A DNA stretch of 64,000 nucleotides, from contig CBDFHN010000002.1 in assembly GCA_965247735.1 (NCBI GenBank), positions 4,712,001-4,776,000 of the forward strand. Reading direction: 5' to 3'. Positions 15,502-24,347 of the stretch are shown piece after piece (the first letter of the stretch is position 1; the number at the start of each line of letters is the position of its first letter). The notes under the pieces were generated by a model that searched no databases, was not told the origin of the DNA, and saw nothing but the letters and a program-made list of their open reading frames with translations. The position numbers were made by a program, and so were the translations under genes. The DNA is from JAOXRU01 sp965247735. GTDB lineage: Bacteria > Bacteroidota > Bacteroidia > Flavobacteriales > Flavobacteriaceae.

Positions 15502-17508
15502 TCACATATGAGGCAGTAAGATAATAAATGATGTGCTACTGTCGCTATTTTTTTTAATAACTATTTGTCCTGCAATATCTTCTATTAGTTTTTTGCTTAA
15601 GATGATATTCATGTTTTCTTCTTGAGGTTTTGTTGTTACTATGGTTTTTGGGTTTACTTCGTGAAAAGATGGGGAATTAATATGTTGGGTTTTGTTTTGT
15701 ATAGGGTATGTATTGATTATTATTTTATGATGCGCGTTTGCCTTTTTTAAAGATACTTCGATATCAGTATCTTTTTCCGAAACAGCAATGGCGTTATTGA
15801 TTAGGTTTTGAAGGACAATTTTTAAAATATCTTTATTGGTGAATAAACTAAGAATTGGGTTTATTCTATTACAAACGACAATATTTTTTTTGTTTAAAGT
15901 TGCCGATAATTCTTTTTTTATAAGATTGTTAATTAATTTGAATATTAAAGTATCATCAAATACGACCTTGTCTTCAGTGGCATTAAGACTCATCCAGTCA
16001 ATCACTTTTTTTAATTTTTGCTCTATCTTGTTAGTAGCTTCATTGAGGTATAATGTCCTTGTTTTTAGTTCTGATTTTGAATAGGTAAGTGCTTCTGTAT
16101 TAAAAAGAAACATCATTTTTTGCAAGTTTTTAATTGGAAGATTTATGTCGTTAGATATAACAGTGAACATTTTATTTTTGATCCTATTGCTTTCTTGAAA
16201 TTCTTGGTTCTTTTTAGTTAGCGATTGCTCGTTTAGAATAAGTGTTTTGTTAACGGTCTTTTTTTCAAGATAACTATCGTATAAGATGAGTAACAAAAAA
16301 ATTAATACTATTATAGATGTTACAATAATAATGGTAATTGTTTTTTGTTTTTTAATAGCAAGATTAATTAGTTGGTTGTCTTTTTCTAGAATTAGCTTTT
16401 CAGATTCGGTTTTTACTATTTTTAATTTTGTGAATAATTCAAAAGAAAAATTTTTATCAATTGCATCGTTCTTTTTATTTAAAGCCTCTAGTTTCTCATG
16501 ATACAAAAGTGCTTTTTTGTACTGCTTGCTTTCTTTAAATATTTGATACTTTGCAGAAAGCATCTTTTTTATGATAAAGACTTTTTTTGAAGCATAGGCT
16601 TTTTTTTCTATATCTTTTACATAGGATAGTGCTTTTTTAAACTCTTTTCTGACAAGAAATATTTGACTTAGGTATATTTTTGATAAAGTAAATGTCTGTT
16701 TTGAAATTTTTTCTGAGCAAATTAGGTTATCGAGTAATATTTCAGCGTCTTTATATTTTTTTGAGACAAAATATGATGTTGCTAAGCTAAATATTGCATG
16801 ATGTACAAGGCGTTCTTTTGTTTTCTCTTTTTTGTCTATGAGATTGATGGCTTTTTTTGCATAAAATATTCCTAAGCCAGATTTTTTATAATCTCTATAG
16901 ACATTACTTAGCGCTATATATGATTTAATCAACAATTTATTGTTGCTCGTTTGCTTACTAAGGCTAATAGATTTATCAAAATCTATTATGGCTTGTCTGT
17001 AGTTTTCTCGATAAAAATTTAAGGAACCTAAGCTGTAGTATACTCTGTTTATACCAGTTAAATCTTTTGCTTCTGTGTGTATTTTTAATGATTTTTCAAG
17101 ACAATAAATACCTTTTAAGTATTCTCCCTTAGAATTATGAGCCCATGATTTAAAAGAATAGCCTTTTGCAATTCCTTTTTGATATTTGTTTTTTATTGAA
17201 AAATTAATGAGTGAATCTCCATAAGCCTCGTATTTTTCTGTATTGTTGTAATAGTAATAGACAAGTATCTTACAGTACTTTTCTGCTTTTAGTGAGACCG
17301 CGCTTTCGGTTGAGAGCTGACTAAGGAGAAGATTAATATCCTCTTTACTTTGGTGTCTATGTTTTAATGAGTGCGGAAAACGATCCCTACCTAAATCTTG
17401 AGCTTCAATCGATATTGATATGAAAATAAAAAACAAGAGATAGCCATACAAGAAAAATCTATTCTTTATAAATTGAGAGGCTATGCCTTTTCTATCGTAA
17501 AAAATCAC
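15502..17508 (-). CDS. TPR-repeat sensor with degenerate histidine-kinase module (pseudo-kinase)
   Basis: A protein of 668 residues. The N-terminal signal/anchor is about 17-36 (FLYGYLLFFIFISISIEAQ). A stretch of TPR repeats runs from about 85 to 370 (KGYSFKSWAHNSKGEYLKGI, YSLGSLNFYRENYRQAI, ALSNVYRDYKKSGLG). A transmembrane helix lies at about 392-412, then a kinase-like cytosolic part. The HisKA-like motif reads FTVISNDINLPIKNL, with Asn453 where the phospho-His belongs. The ATPase region keeps NLINNAI but lacks any DxGxG and the GxGLGL lid, having EENMNIILSKKLIEDIAGQI instead. Autophosphorylation therefore looks impossible. The start is a GTG at 17508; no ATG exists in the open frame upstream to the stop, and none before the signal. 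It may act as a scaffold or decoy sensor. It abuts the LysE gene. Confidence 0.85.
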   Translation of the reverse strand: MIFYDRKGIASQFIKNRFFLYGYLLFFIFISISIEAQDLGRDRFPHSLKHRHQSKEDINLLLSQLSTESAVSLKAEKYCKILVYYYYNNTEKYEAYGDSLINFSIKNKYQKGIAKGYSFKSWAHNSKGEYLKGIYCLEKSLKIHTEAKDLTGINRVYYSLGSLNFYRENYRQAIIDFDKSISLSKQTSNNKLLIKSYIALSNVYRDYKKSGLGIFYAKKAINLIDKKEKTKERLVHHAIFSLATSYFVSKKYKDAEILLDNLICSEKISKQTFTLSKIYLSQIFLVRKEFKKALSYVKDIEKKAYASKKVFIIKKMLSAKYQIFKESKQYKKALLYHEKLEALNKKNDAIDKNFSFELFTKLKIVKTESEKLILEKDNQLINLAIKKQKTITIIIVTSIIVLIFLLLILYDSYLEKKTVNKTLILNEQSLTKKNQEFQESNRIKNKMFTVISNDINLPIKNLQKMMFLFNTEALTYSKSELKTRTLYLNEATNKIEQKLKKVIDWMSLNATEDKVVFDDTLIFKLINNLIKKELSATLNKKNIVVCNRINPILSLFTNKDILKIVLQNLINNAIAVSEKDTDIEVSLKKANAHHKIIINTYPIQNKTQHINSPSFHEVNPKTIVTTKPQEENMNIILSKKLIEDIAGQIVIKKNSDSSTSFIILLPHM

Positions 17509-17600
17509 AAATATTATAGTGTTGGTCGGTATAACCCTAATATAAGTTTTTTTATTTAAACATGATAGAAATCATTGTTTACTCCAAAGATATAGATTGA

Positions 17601-18617
17601 TTATAAATTAAGTAATTTGTTATTAATTTCTTTGATTAATCGTGGGCCTTCATAAATAAAACCTGTGTACAATTGTACTAATGAGGCGCCAGCATTTAGT
17701 TTTTCTAAAGCATCTTCTGCGGTATGGATACCTCCAACACCAATAATAGGAAAGCTATTGTTACTCTCTTCAGCTAAGAACTTAATAACAGCTGTAGCCC
17801 TTTTAGTTAATGGTTTTCCGCTTAGCCCTCCAATTTCTTTTTTGTTGTCAGAAGTTAGCCCTTCTCTAGAAATGGTAGTATTTGATGCTATAACGCCTGC
17901 TATTTTTGTGCTGTTAACAATGTCAATAATGTCCAATAATTGCTCGTTTGTTAAATCAGGAGCAATTTTTAATAGTATAGGTTTTGGAGCTTCCTTAGCG
18001 TTGTTTATAGCCTGTAATGTGTTTAGAAGTGCTTCAAGTGGTTCTTTCTCTTGCAACGCTCTTAAATTAGGCGTGTTAGGCGAGCTTACATTTACAACAA
18101 AATAATCTACATAGTCGAAAAGTGAATTAAAACAAATAGTATAATCGTCCGTAGCATTTTCATTGGGAGTAACCTTGTTTTTTCCAATATTACCACCAAT
18201 AAGTACACCTTTGTTTTTCTTTAATCGCAATACAGCAGCCTCAACACCTCCGTTATTAAAACCCATTCTATTGATAATAGCATTATCAGATTTTAATCTA
18301 AATAATCTTTTTTTAGGATTGCCATCTTGAGGTTTTGGTGTAAGTGTTCCTATTTCTATAAAACCAAAACCAAAGTTAGAAAGTTGATTAAATAGTTTTG
18401 CATCTTTATCAAAACCAGCAGCTAGTCCTACAGGGTTTTTAAACTTTAACCCAAATACCTCGCGTTCTAATCTGGGATCTTTTACTTCCCACAAGATTCT
18501 GAAAAGAACTGATATGCCAGGAATAAAACTCATAAATTTTATCATTCTAAAGGTAAAATAATGAATCTTTTCTGGGTCGAATAAAAAGAATAATGGACGG
18601 ATAATTCCTTTGTACAT
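17601..18617 (-). CDS. pyrD: Dihydroorotate dehydrogenase, class 2 (quinone-linked)
   Basis: Oxidises dihydroorotate to orotate in pyrimidine synthesis, passing electrons to the quinone pool at the inner membrane. The 338 residues have the class 2 N-terminal membrane-associating helix (IRPLFFLFDPEKIHYFTFRM), FKNPVGLAAGFDKDA, GFGFIEIGTLTPKPQDGNPK and RMGFNN. The catalytic-Ser motif is NVSSPNTPNLR. FMN-binding follows at KIAPDLT, ASNTT, GGLSGKPL and GVGGI. Start ATG at 18617 is preceded by a TANNTTTG box. pyrR-pyrB lie about 29 kb away, so the pathway is dispersed. It is divergent from pepT with a shared promoter region. Confidence 0.96.
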   Translation of the reverse strand: MYKGIIRPLFFLFDPEKIHYFTFRMIKFMSFIPGISVLFRILWEVKDPRLEREVFGLKFKNPVGLAAGFDKDAKLFNQLSNFGFGFIEIGTLTPKPQDGNPKKRLFRLKSDNAIINRMGFNNGGVEAAVLRLKKNKGVLIGGNIGKNKVTPNENATDDYTICFNSLFDYVDYFVVNVSSPNTPNLRALQEKEPLEALLNTLQAINNAKEAPKPILLKIAPDLTNEQLLDIIDIVNSTKIAGVIASNTTISREGLTSDNKKEIGGLSGKPLTKRATAVIKFLAEESNNSFPIIGVGGIHTAEDALEKLNAGASLVQLYTGFIYEGPRLIKEINNKLLNL

Positions 18618-18636
18618 ATGTAATCTGTGTTTATGG

Positions 18637-18655
18637 CAAAAATAGATTAAATTTG
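18637..18655. promoter_or_regulatory. Divergent pyrD/pepT promoter boxes
   Basis: The reverse complement of 18637-18644 is TATTTTTG (pyrD) and 18648-18655 reads TAAATTTG (pepT). Both match TANNTTTG, back to back with a three-base gap. RNA polymerase could probably not occupy both at once. Confidence 0.55.
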
Positions 18656-18674
18656 AGAAAAAATGATTTCAAAT

Positions 18675-19910
18675 ATGGATAAAAAAAGTGTAATTGATAG
18701 ATTTATTAGTTATGTTACTATAGATACAGAAAGCGATCCAAAATCTAATACTACTCCTAGTTCAGAAAAACAGTGGAATTTGGCAAATTTACTATTTAAA
18801 GAACTGCAAGAAATGGGGATGCTAGACGTTACCATAGATGAAAATGCCTATATTATGGCCACACTTCCTAGTAATGTGTCTTACGATGTACCAACTATTG
18901 GATTTATAGCACATTTTGATACCACTCCAGATTTTACAGGTGCAAATGTAAAACCGCAAATTGTAGAAAATTATGATGGAAAGGATATTGTGTTAAATGC
19001 TGAAAAGGAAATTGTGCTATCACCTGATTATTTTGAGGACTTACTGTTGTACAAAGGGCAAACTTTAATTACTACCGATGGTACTACTTTACTTGGTGCT
19101 GATGATAAGGCTGGAATCACCGAAATTATGATGGCAATGCAACATCTGATTGCAAACCCTGATATTGCACATGGTAAAATTAGAGTTGGTTTTACTCCTG
19201 ATGAAGAAATTGGTAGAGGTGCTCATAAGTTTGATGTAGAAAAGTTTGGTGCTGCTTGGGCATATACAATGGATGGAAGTCAAATAGGAGAGTTGGAGTA
19301 TGAAAATTTTAATGCTGCTTCAGCTGTTGTCACTATAAATGGAAGAAGTGTGCATCCTGGTTATGCAAAAAATAAAATGGTTAATGCTATTGGTATTGCA
19401 AATGAATTTACGAGTATGCTGCCAAAAAACGATGTTCCGGAGCAAACAACAGGGAGAGAAGGATTTTACCATTTGCATACCATGCATGGAGAAATAGAAC
19501 TAGCAACATTAGAATATATCATTAGAGATCATGATAAGACTAGTTTTGAAGCAAGAAAAGAAACAATTAGTACTATTACTGCAACCCTTAATGAAAAACA
19601 TAATAATGCAATAAGTATTAGTGTTAAAGATCAGTATTATAATATGAGAGAAAAGGTAGAGCCTGTTTTTCATATTGTAGAAACGGTAAAAGAAGCGATG
19701 TTGGATTTGGGGATTACTCCAATTTTAAAACCTATACGTGGTGGTACAGATGGATCGCAACTGAGCTTTATGGGATTACCTTGTCCTAATATTTTTGCAG
19801 GCGGACATAATTTTCATGGAAAATATGAATATGTTCCTGTAGAAAGCATGCAAAAAGCTATTGAGGTAATTGTAAAGACAGTAAGCCTAACTGCAGAAAA
19901 AGCCAAATAA
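18675..19910 (+). CDS. pepT: Peptidase T (tripeptide aminopeptidase)
   Basis: A cytosolic M20B dizinc aminopeptidase that releases N-terminal residues from tripeptides. Metal ligands are visible at IAHFDTTPD, LLGADDKAG, PDEEIGRGAH and GGHNFHGKYEY, with dimer contacts around NGRSVHPGYAKNKMVNA. The product is 411 residues from the ATG at 18675. An in-frame ATG four codons earlier (18663) lies only seven bases after the TAAATTTG promoter box, so the later start (DKKSVIDRFISYVTIDTESD) is preferred. It is followed 27 bases on by a YdeI-type gene and a shared terminator. Confidence 0.95.
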   Translation: MDKKSVIDRFISYVTIDTESDPKSNTTPSSEKQWNLANLLFKELQEMGMLDVTIDENAYIMATLPSNVSYDVPTIGFIAHFDTTPDFTGANVKPQIVENYDGKDIVLNAEKEIVLSPDYFEDLLLYKGQTLITTDGTTLLGADDKAGITEIMMAMQHLIANPDIAHGKIRVGFTPDEEIGRGAHKFDVEKFGAAWAYTMDGSQIGELEYENFNAASAVVTINGRSVHPGYAKNKMVNAIGIANEFTSMLPKNDVPEQTTGREGFYHLHTMHGEIELATLEYIIRDHDKTSFEARKETISTITATLNEKHNNAISISVKDQYYNMREKVEPVFHIVETVKEAMLDLGITPILKPIRGGTDGSQLSFMGLPCPNIFAGGHNFHGKYEYVPVESMQKAIEVIVKTVSLTAEKAK

Positions 19911-19937
19911 TAATTAAGTGCTAATAAAAACTAAAGA

Positions 19938-20525
19938 ATGAAAAAAATAGTTTCTGTTGAAGAATATATTGAAGAGCATAACAATTGGAATGAAGAGTTA
20001 GTATTGTTACGCACAATAATATCAAAAACGAAACTAAAAGAAACCATCAAATGGAACTCACCAGTATACACTTTTTCTGGTAAAAATGTACTGGGTATTG
20101 GGGCTTTTAAAACTTATTTTGGACTGAGGTTTTACAAGGGTGTTTTTTTGGAAGATAAAGAAAAGGTGCTAATAAATGCTCAAGAAGGAAAAACTAAAGC
20201 AATGCGACAATGGAGGTTTGTTGCTATTACTGCTATTAATGAAGCATTGATTTTACGTTATATAAATGAAGCTATTGCTGTTCAGAACAATGGTATGCTA
20301 ATACCCAAAGAAAAAAAAGATTTATCTGTTCCTATACTATTGCAAGAAGTACTAAATGCTGATGATGTATTGGATAATGCTTTTGAGGCTTTTACGGCAT
20401 ATAAGAAAAAAGAATTTTGTGAATATATTAGTGAAGCAAAACGAGAAGCTACTAAAAAAAGAAGAATAGAAAAATGTATTGTATTGATATTACAAGGTAT
20501 AGGGTTGCATGATAAGTACCGATAA
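19938..20525 (+). CDS. YdeI/DUF1801-family protein
   Basis: A 195-residue soluble protein beginning KKIVSVEEYIEEHNNWNEEL. The DUF1801-type core is seen in ETIKWNSPVYTFSGKNVLGIGAFKTYF and GLRFYKGVFLED, and a Lys/Arg-rich helical tail (YISEAKREATKKRRIEKC) resembles the C-terminal bacteriocin-protection (OmpD-associated) segment of YdeI. Members bind small molecules or peptides in an unclear role. It lies 27 bases after pepT and is probably co-transcribed; a terminator follows. Confidence 0.85.
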   Translation: MKKIVSVEEYIEEHNNWNEELVLLRTIISKTKLKETIKWNSPVYTFSGKNVLGIGAFKTYFGLRFYKGVFLEDKEKVLINAQEGKTKAMRQWRFVAITAINEALILRYINEAIAVQNNGMLIPKEKKDLSVPILLQEVLNADDVLDNAFEAFTAYKKKEFCEYISEAKREATKKRRIEKCIVLILQGIGLHDKYR

Positions 20526-20530
20526 AGCAT

Positions 20531-20560
20531 AAAAAAAGCTCCTTTTTAGGAGCTTTTTTT
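20531..20560. terminator. Bidirectional terminator between YdeI-like gene and yajC
   Basis: A 12-bp stem, AAAAAAAGCTCC/GGAGCTTTTTTT, lies between two genes that converge on it, with U tracts in both directions. Confidence 0.88.
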
Positions 20561-20578
20561 ATATTATATGTATAAAGA

Positions 20579-20872
20579 TTACTTTTTTGCAACAACTGCA
20601 GGGGCGTTTAGTTTTTTGCTAAGCTCCATAGAGATAGCAGATCTTTCGAATTTAATTTTACCAGCCATTGTTTCTACAACGCAAGTAGTATCATTTAATT
20701 CTAAAAGTTTACCGTGTACACCACTTTTTGTAATTACTTTATCTCCTTTTTTTAGCTCTTTTCCAAATTTCTTTTCGTCTTTTTGACGTTTCATTTGCGG
20801 GCGTATCATAAAAAAATACACTACAGCAAACATTAAAATAAAAGGAGCAAAAGAATTTATACTATCCATCAT
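20579..20872 (-). CDS. yajC: Preprotein translocase subunit YajC
   Basis: A small inner-membrane accessory of SecDF. The 97 residues have one transmembrane helix (SFAPFILMFAVVYFFMIRPQMK) ending in the typical FMIRPQ, then a basic helix and the SH3-like KKGDKVITKSGVHGKLLELND. Two ATGs sit at the start; the first is used here. It lies one base past the DUF1573 stop, in the DUF1573-nusB transcript typical of Bacteroidota. Confidence 0.95.
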   Translation of the reverse strand: MMDSINSFAPFILMFAVVYFFMIRPQMKRQKDEKKFGKELKKGDKVITKSGVHGKLLELNDTTCVVETMAGKIKFERSAISMELSKKLNAPAVVAKK

Positions 20873-20873
20873 C

Positions 20874-21347
20874 TTATTTTGAAGCTTTTAAAGGTAAAGC
20901 AGCAGCAGCTCCTTTTGGATTTACAAATGCTTTGATTCTGATAATTTCTGTACCTTTTGCAGTATTAGCAGTAACTGTAATTTGTTTGGTAACTTGGTTT
21001 GCACCAGATCCGTTAAATTTTACTAATAATTCTCCTGTTTCTCCAGGTGCAACTGGTGCTTCTGGTTTTTTAGGAACTGTACATCCACAACTACTTTTTG
21101 CATCAGTAATAATTAATGGCGCATTACCAGTATTGGTAAATGTAAATACGGTTTCTTGGGGTGTACCTTGCTCAATTACTCCAAAGTCATGCTCAACTTT
21201 TTGGAATGTCATTACAGGAACATTTTTAGAGGCCTGGTCTCTTTGTGCAGCAACTTCAACATTGCTAGTCTTTATTTTGCTTGTAGCATTGTCTTTACAA
21301 GACACAAATGCAATAGCAATTGTCAAAATAAAAAGTGTTTTTTTCAT
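20874..21347 (-). CDS. DUF1573 lipoprotein (Ig-like fold)
   Basis: About 157 residues from the ATG at 21347, chosen because it begins KKTLFILTIAIAFVSCKD, a lipoprotein signal with Cys; an ATG eight codons upstream only adds a polar leader. The DUF1573 signature is clear in FQKVEHDFGVIEQG, FTFTNTGNAPLIITDAKSSCG and CTVPKKPEAPVAPGETGE. These are ASH/MSP-like beta-sandwich domains of unknown role, exported to the periplasm or surface. It sits between nusB and yajC, a common Bacteroidota arrangement. Confidence 0.92.
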   Translation of the reverse strand: MKKTLFILTIAIAFVSCKDNATSKIKTSNVEVAAQRDQASKNVPVMTFQKVEHDFGVIEQGTPQETVFTFTNTGNAPLIITDAKSSCGCTVPKKPEAPVAPGETGELLVKFNGSGANQVTKQITVTANTAKGTEIIRIKAFVNPKGAAAALPLKASK

Positions 21348-21387
21348 GATTAAGTATTTATTAGATATCAAAAATAAGAATATTTTT

Positions 21388-22332
21388 TTAGAGTAGTCCT
21401 CTTCCGATTTTATTTAACTTATTTTCTGAAGCATATTCTTTAACAAGTTTGTCCAAAATACCATTAATAAAGATGCTGCTTTTAGGAGTAGAATACTCTT
21501 TTGCGATCTCTAGGTATTCATTCATCGTAACTTTAGTTGGGATACTTGGAAAGTAAGTGATTTCACTAATTCCCATTTGCATTAGTATAGAATCTAAGTG
21601 TGCTATTCTGTCTTTGTCCCAGTTTAAGGTTTTTCCAGAAATTTCATTAAGAAGTGCTTCGTTATGAAGCAAGGTCTTTTTTAATAACATTAAAGCAAAT
21701 TCTTTATCATTTATATCTTTAAAGAGTAATGGAAGAAAAAATTGATTTGCAGAAGATGTTTTTGCTTTTCTAAACAGTTTAAGTATAAAGGTGTTTACTA
21801 TTGGTAAATCATCTAGCCAAGTAAGTTTTACATCTTCAAGGTATTCGTAAAGCTTTTCGTTTGGTGCTATTACTGTTTTGTATAAGGCGATTATAAGTGC
21901 TTTATCATCATCATAAGATGGTGTTTCAGAAGCCATATACTTCTGATACGTATCATTTTCAAGGATTTCGTTGTAAATAATATTTACATAATCTGTGTGT
22001 AAATCCCAATCGTTAAGTTTTCTGTTTTCAATTTCATCAAGCAAACTACTGTTATTAACCAATTGCAATAATAGTTTGTTGTTAATGAATTTTTGATCTG
22101 GATTTTTTTCAACCGATGTTGCTAAATATTTCTTTTTAGAAAGCTCTAGTTGTTCTTTTGCCTTTTTTTGAATTTCAATTAATAGACTTAACTGTAAAAG
22201 ATATAAAGAGTACATATCATCAATACTAAGTAGTAAAAACTTTTCTTGTTTTTTTAGATCATCATCTTTTAATTGAGATAGAGCATAAATACACTGCATA
22301 ACTTTAACTCTGATGTGTCTTCTTGTAAGCAT
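21388..22332 (-). CDS. nusB: Transcription antitermination protein NusB (long form)
   Basis: An RNA-binding factor that works with NusE/S10 on rRNA boxA antitermination. The 314 residues are about twice the E. coli length. An N-terminal arm (RRHIRVKVMQCIYALSQ) is followed by a large helical insert, with the canonical core at the C-terminus: DRIAHLDSILMQMGISEI, then PTKVTMNEYLEIAKEYSTPKS, FINGILDKL. This extended form is normal in Bacteroidota. It is the first gene of the nusB-DUF1573-yajC operon, with a promoter 50 bases upstream. Confidence 0.93.
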   Translation of the reverse strand: MLTRRHIRVKVMQCIYALSQLKDDDLKKQEKFLLLSIDDMYSLYLLQLSLLIEIQKKAKEQLELSKKKYLATSVEKNPDQKFINNKLLLQLVNNSSLLDEIENRKLNDWDLHTDYVNIIYNEILENDTYQKYMASETPSYDDDKALIIALYKTVIAPNEKLYEYLEDVKLTWLDDLPIVNTFILKLFRKAKTSSANQFFLPLLFKDINDKEFALMLLKKTLLHNEALLNEISGKTLNWDKDRIAHLDSILMQMGISEITYFPSIPTKVTMNEYLEIAKEYSTPKSSIFINGILDKLVKEYASENKLNKIGRGLL

Positions 22333-22380
22333 ATAAAGAACTGTTTAAAAATAGATACAAAAGATTGTCTTTTGTGGCTG

Positions 22381-22388
22381 CAAAAATA
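22381..22388 (-). promoter_or_regulatory. Probable nusB promoter -7 element (TATTTTTG)
   Basis: The reverse complement reads TATTTTTG, 49 bases upstream of the nusB ATG. An ACAAAAGA/TCTTTTGT inverted repeat lies between it and the gene. Confidence 0.5.
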
Positions 22389-22466
22389 ATATTATTTTAA
22401 GAAAGACAATACTAATCTCTTATTTTTCTTTACCATTTTTTTATGAGAGGATTGTTTTTAAACGCA

Positions 22467-22474
22467 TATATTTG
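22467..22474 (+). promoter_or_regulatory. Probable ABC exporter promoter -7 element (TATATTTG)
   Basis: TATATTTG, a match to TANNTTTG, lies 42 bases upstream of the exporter ATG and is divergent from the nusB box. Confidence 0.5.
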
Positions 22475-22515
22475 TCCTATAATGGATAGTAAGTTATAAA
22501 GTGTTTAGTATTTAG

Positions 22516-24273
22516 ATGACAGAATTAAAATATATCAACAAGTATTTTAAAAAATACAGATTAAAACTTCTTTTAGGAGTTGTTATTACAATAATTGCTA
22601 GGGTATTTTCTTTGGTGTTGCCTCCCTATATCAACAAATCTATAAGTGCAGTTGAAGATTTTATAGCATCTGAAGCCACAGATAATACTGTTGTAAAAGG
22701 ATTATTAATAGATTATATCTTGATAATCGTTGGTGCTGCTTTACTTTCTGGTTTTTTTACTTTTTTAATGCGCCAAACTATAATTAATGTTTCTAGGTAT
22801 ATTGAGTTCGATTTAAAAAATGAAATTTACCGACATTATCAAAAATTAAGTTTGGGTTTTTATAAAAGAAATAGAACAGGAGACTTAATGAATCGTATTA
22901 GTGAAGATGTTGGGCAAGTAAGAATGTATTCAGGTCCAGCAATAATGTATAGCATACATACATTAACCTTGTTTATCTGTCTTATTCCAATTATGTTTAT
23001 AAAAGCTCCAGTTTTGGCTATGTATGCTTTAATACCACTTCCAGTTTTGTCTTTTTTAATCTATTATATTAGTAAGATTATACATAAAAAGAGCACGCTG
23101 GTTCAAGAATATTTATCTAAGTTATCAACGCTTACTCAAGAGTCATTTTCTGGAATTTCGGTAATTAAGGCATATGGAATTGAGGGTAGAATAGCTGAAA
23201 ATTTTAAAAATACAGCTATAGAAGGAAAAAATAAAAATGTGGATTTGGCAAGAGTTAATGCTTGGTTTTTTCCACTAATGATACTACTGATTGGGATTAG
23301 TAATCTTATAGTTATATATGTAGGTGGCTTGCAGTATATTAATGGAGAGATTCCTAGTATAGGAATTATTGCAGAGTTTATTGTATATGTAAATATGCTT
23401 ACTTGGCCAGTAGCTATAGTTGGTTGGGTGACTTCAATAGTGCAACGGGCAGAAGTTTCTCAAAAACGAATTAATGAGTTTTTAAAAGAAGTGCCATCAG
23501 TAACAAATCTAGTAGCTAAATCAGAAAAAATTAGTGGTAAAATAGAATTTAGAGAGGTAACTTTTACCTATAAAGATACTGGTATTACTGCATTAAATAA
23601 GGTGTCTTTTACGATTGAAAAAGGGACAACTGTTGCTATTATTGGGAAAACAGGTTCTGGAAAATCTACAATTTTGGAACTCATAACTAGACTTTACGAT
23701 ACCCAAAGTGGAGCTGTTTTTATTGATGGTTTAAAAATAGAAGAACATAATCTTTATCAATTAAGAAAAGCAATAGGAGTAGTGCCACAAGATGCAATAT
23801 TGTTTTCTGATTCTATAAAAAACAATATCAAATTTGGTAAAGAAGATGCTAGTGATGATGAAATTATAGCGGTAACAAAAATGGCTGCTGTACATCAAAA
23901 TATAATTGATTTTAAAGAAGGATATAGCACCGTGTTAGGCGAACGGGGTATTACATTAAGTGGTGGTCAAAAACAACGTGTATCTATTGCAAGAGCATTA
24001 CTGAAAGAACCCGCTATCTATTTGTTTGATGATTGCTTGTCGGCTGTAGATACAGAAACAGAAGAAAAAATACTAGATAACCTTAAAAAAACCTCGGAAG
24101 ATAAAACAACATTGATTGTAAGTCATAGAGTTTCTTCTGCAAAAAACGCTGATAAAATTATCATTTTGGATCATGGAACTGTTGTTCAGGAAGGAAAACA
24201 TGAAGATTTATTAGAAGAAGAAGGGTACTATAAAGAACTTTATTTAAATCAACTTAGTAAAAAAGAAAGCTAA
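22516..24273 (+). CDS. ABC exporter half-transporter (permease-ATPase fusion)
   Basis: An inner-membrane ATP-driven exporter of 585 residues. Six transmembrane helices lie in about 1-310 (YRLKLLLGVVITIIARVFSL onward), then an ATPase domain. Walker A is GKTGSGKST (about 378-386), the Q-loop VPQDAILFSD, and the signature LSGGQKQR. Walker B is IYLFDDCLSAVDT, with Asp506 where the catalytic Glu normally lies, followed by the H-loop SHRVSSAKNADK. Asp at that position is typical of the degenerate-site subunit of heterodimeric exporters (MdlA or TM287 type), yet no partner gene is adjacent. The substrate is unknown; lipid or drug export is possible. There is no C39 peptidase domain, so it is not a GG-leader bacteriocin exporter. 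Confidence 0.92.
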   Translation: MTELKYINKYFKKYRLKLLLGVVITIIARVFSLVLPPYINKSISAVEDFIASEATDNTVVKGLLIDYILIIVGAALLSGFFTFLMRQTIINVSRYIEFDLKNEIYRHYQKLSLGFYKRNRTGDLMNRISEDVGQVRMYSGPAIMYSIHTLTLFICLIPIMFIKAPVLAMYALIPLPVLSFLIYYISKIIHKKSTLVQEYLSKLSTLTQESFSGISVIKAYGIEGRIAENFKNTAIEGKNKNVDLARVNAWFFPLMILLIGISNLIVIYVGGLQYINGEIPSIGIIAEFIVYVNMLTWPVAIVGWVTSIVQRAEVSQKRINEFLKEVPSVTNLVAKSEKISGKIEFREVTFTYKDTGITALNKVSFTIEKGTTVAIIGKTGSGKSTILELITRLYDTQSGAVFIDGLKIEEHNLYQLRKAIGVVPQDAILFSDSIKNNIKFGKEDASDDEIIAVTKMAAVHQNIIDFKEGYSTVLGERGITLSGGQKQRVSIARALLKEPAIYLFDDCLSAVDTETEEKILDNLKKTSEDKTTLIVSHRVSSAKNADKIIILDHGTVVQEGKHEDLLEEEGYYKELYLNQLSKKES

Positions 24274-24297
24274 AAAAGTTGCTTGATTAACTTTTTT
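24272..24297 (+). terminator. Weak terminator after ABC exporter
   Basis: AAAAAAGTT/AACTTTTTT stem with an eight-base loop and a T tract, overlapping the stop codon. The stem is mostly A:T, so termination may be partial. Confidence 0.45.
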
Positions 24298-24347
24298 TTG
24301 TCATTTTTGAATAGAATTAAAAGATCATAACAATAAGAATTCGTACT

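Noticed and set aside
17665..18105. A 146-codon open frame on the + strand
   Set aside because: Antisense to pyrD, with no recognisable domain; a shadow of the conserved gene.
20932..21396. A 154-codon open frame on the + strand
   Set aside because: Antisense to the DUF1573 lipoprotein gene; composition and position mark it as a shadow.
22516..24273. Dedicated exporter for the RiPP peptide
   Set aside because: It has no C39 peptidase domain and lies 27 kb away among housekeeping genes.
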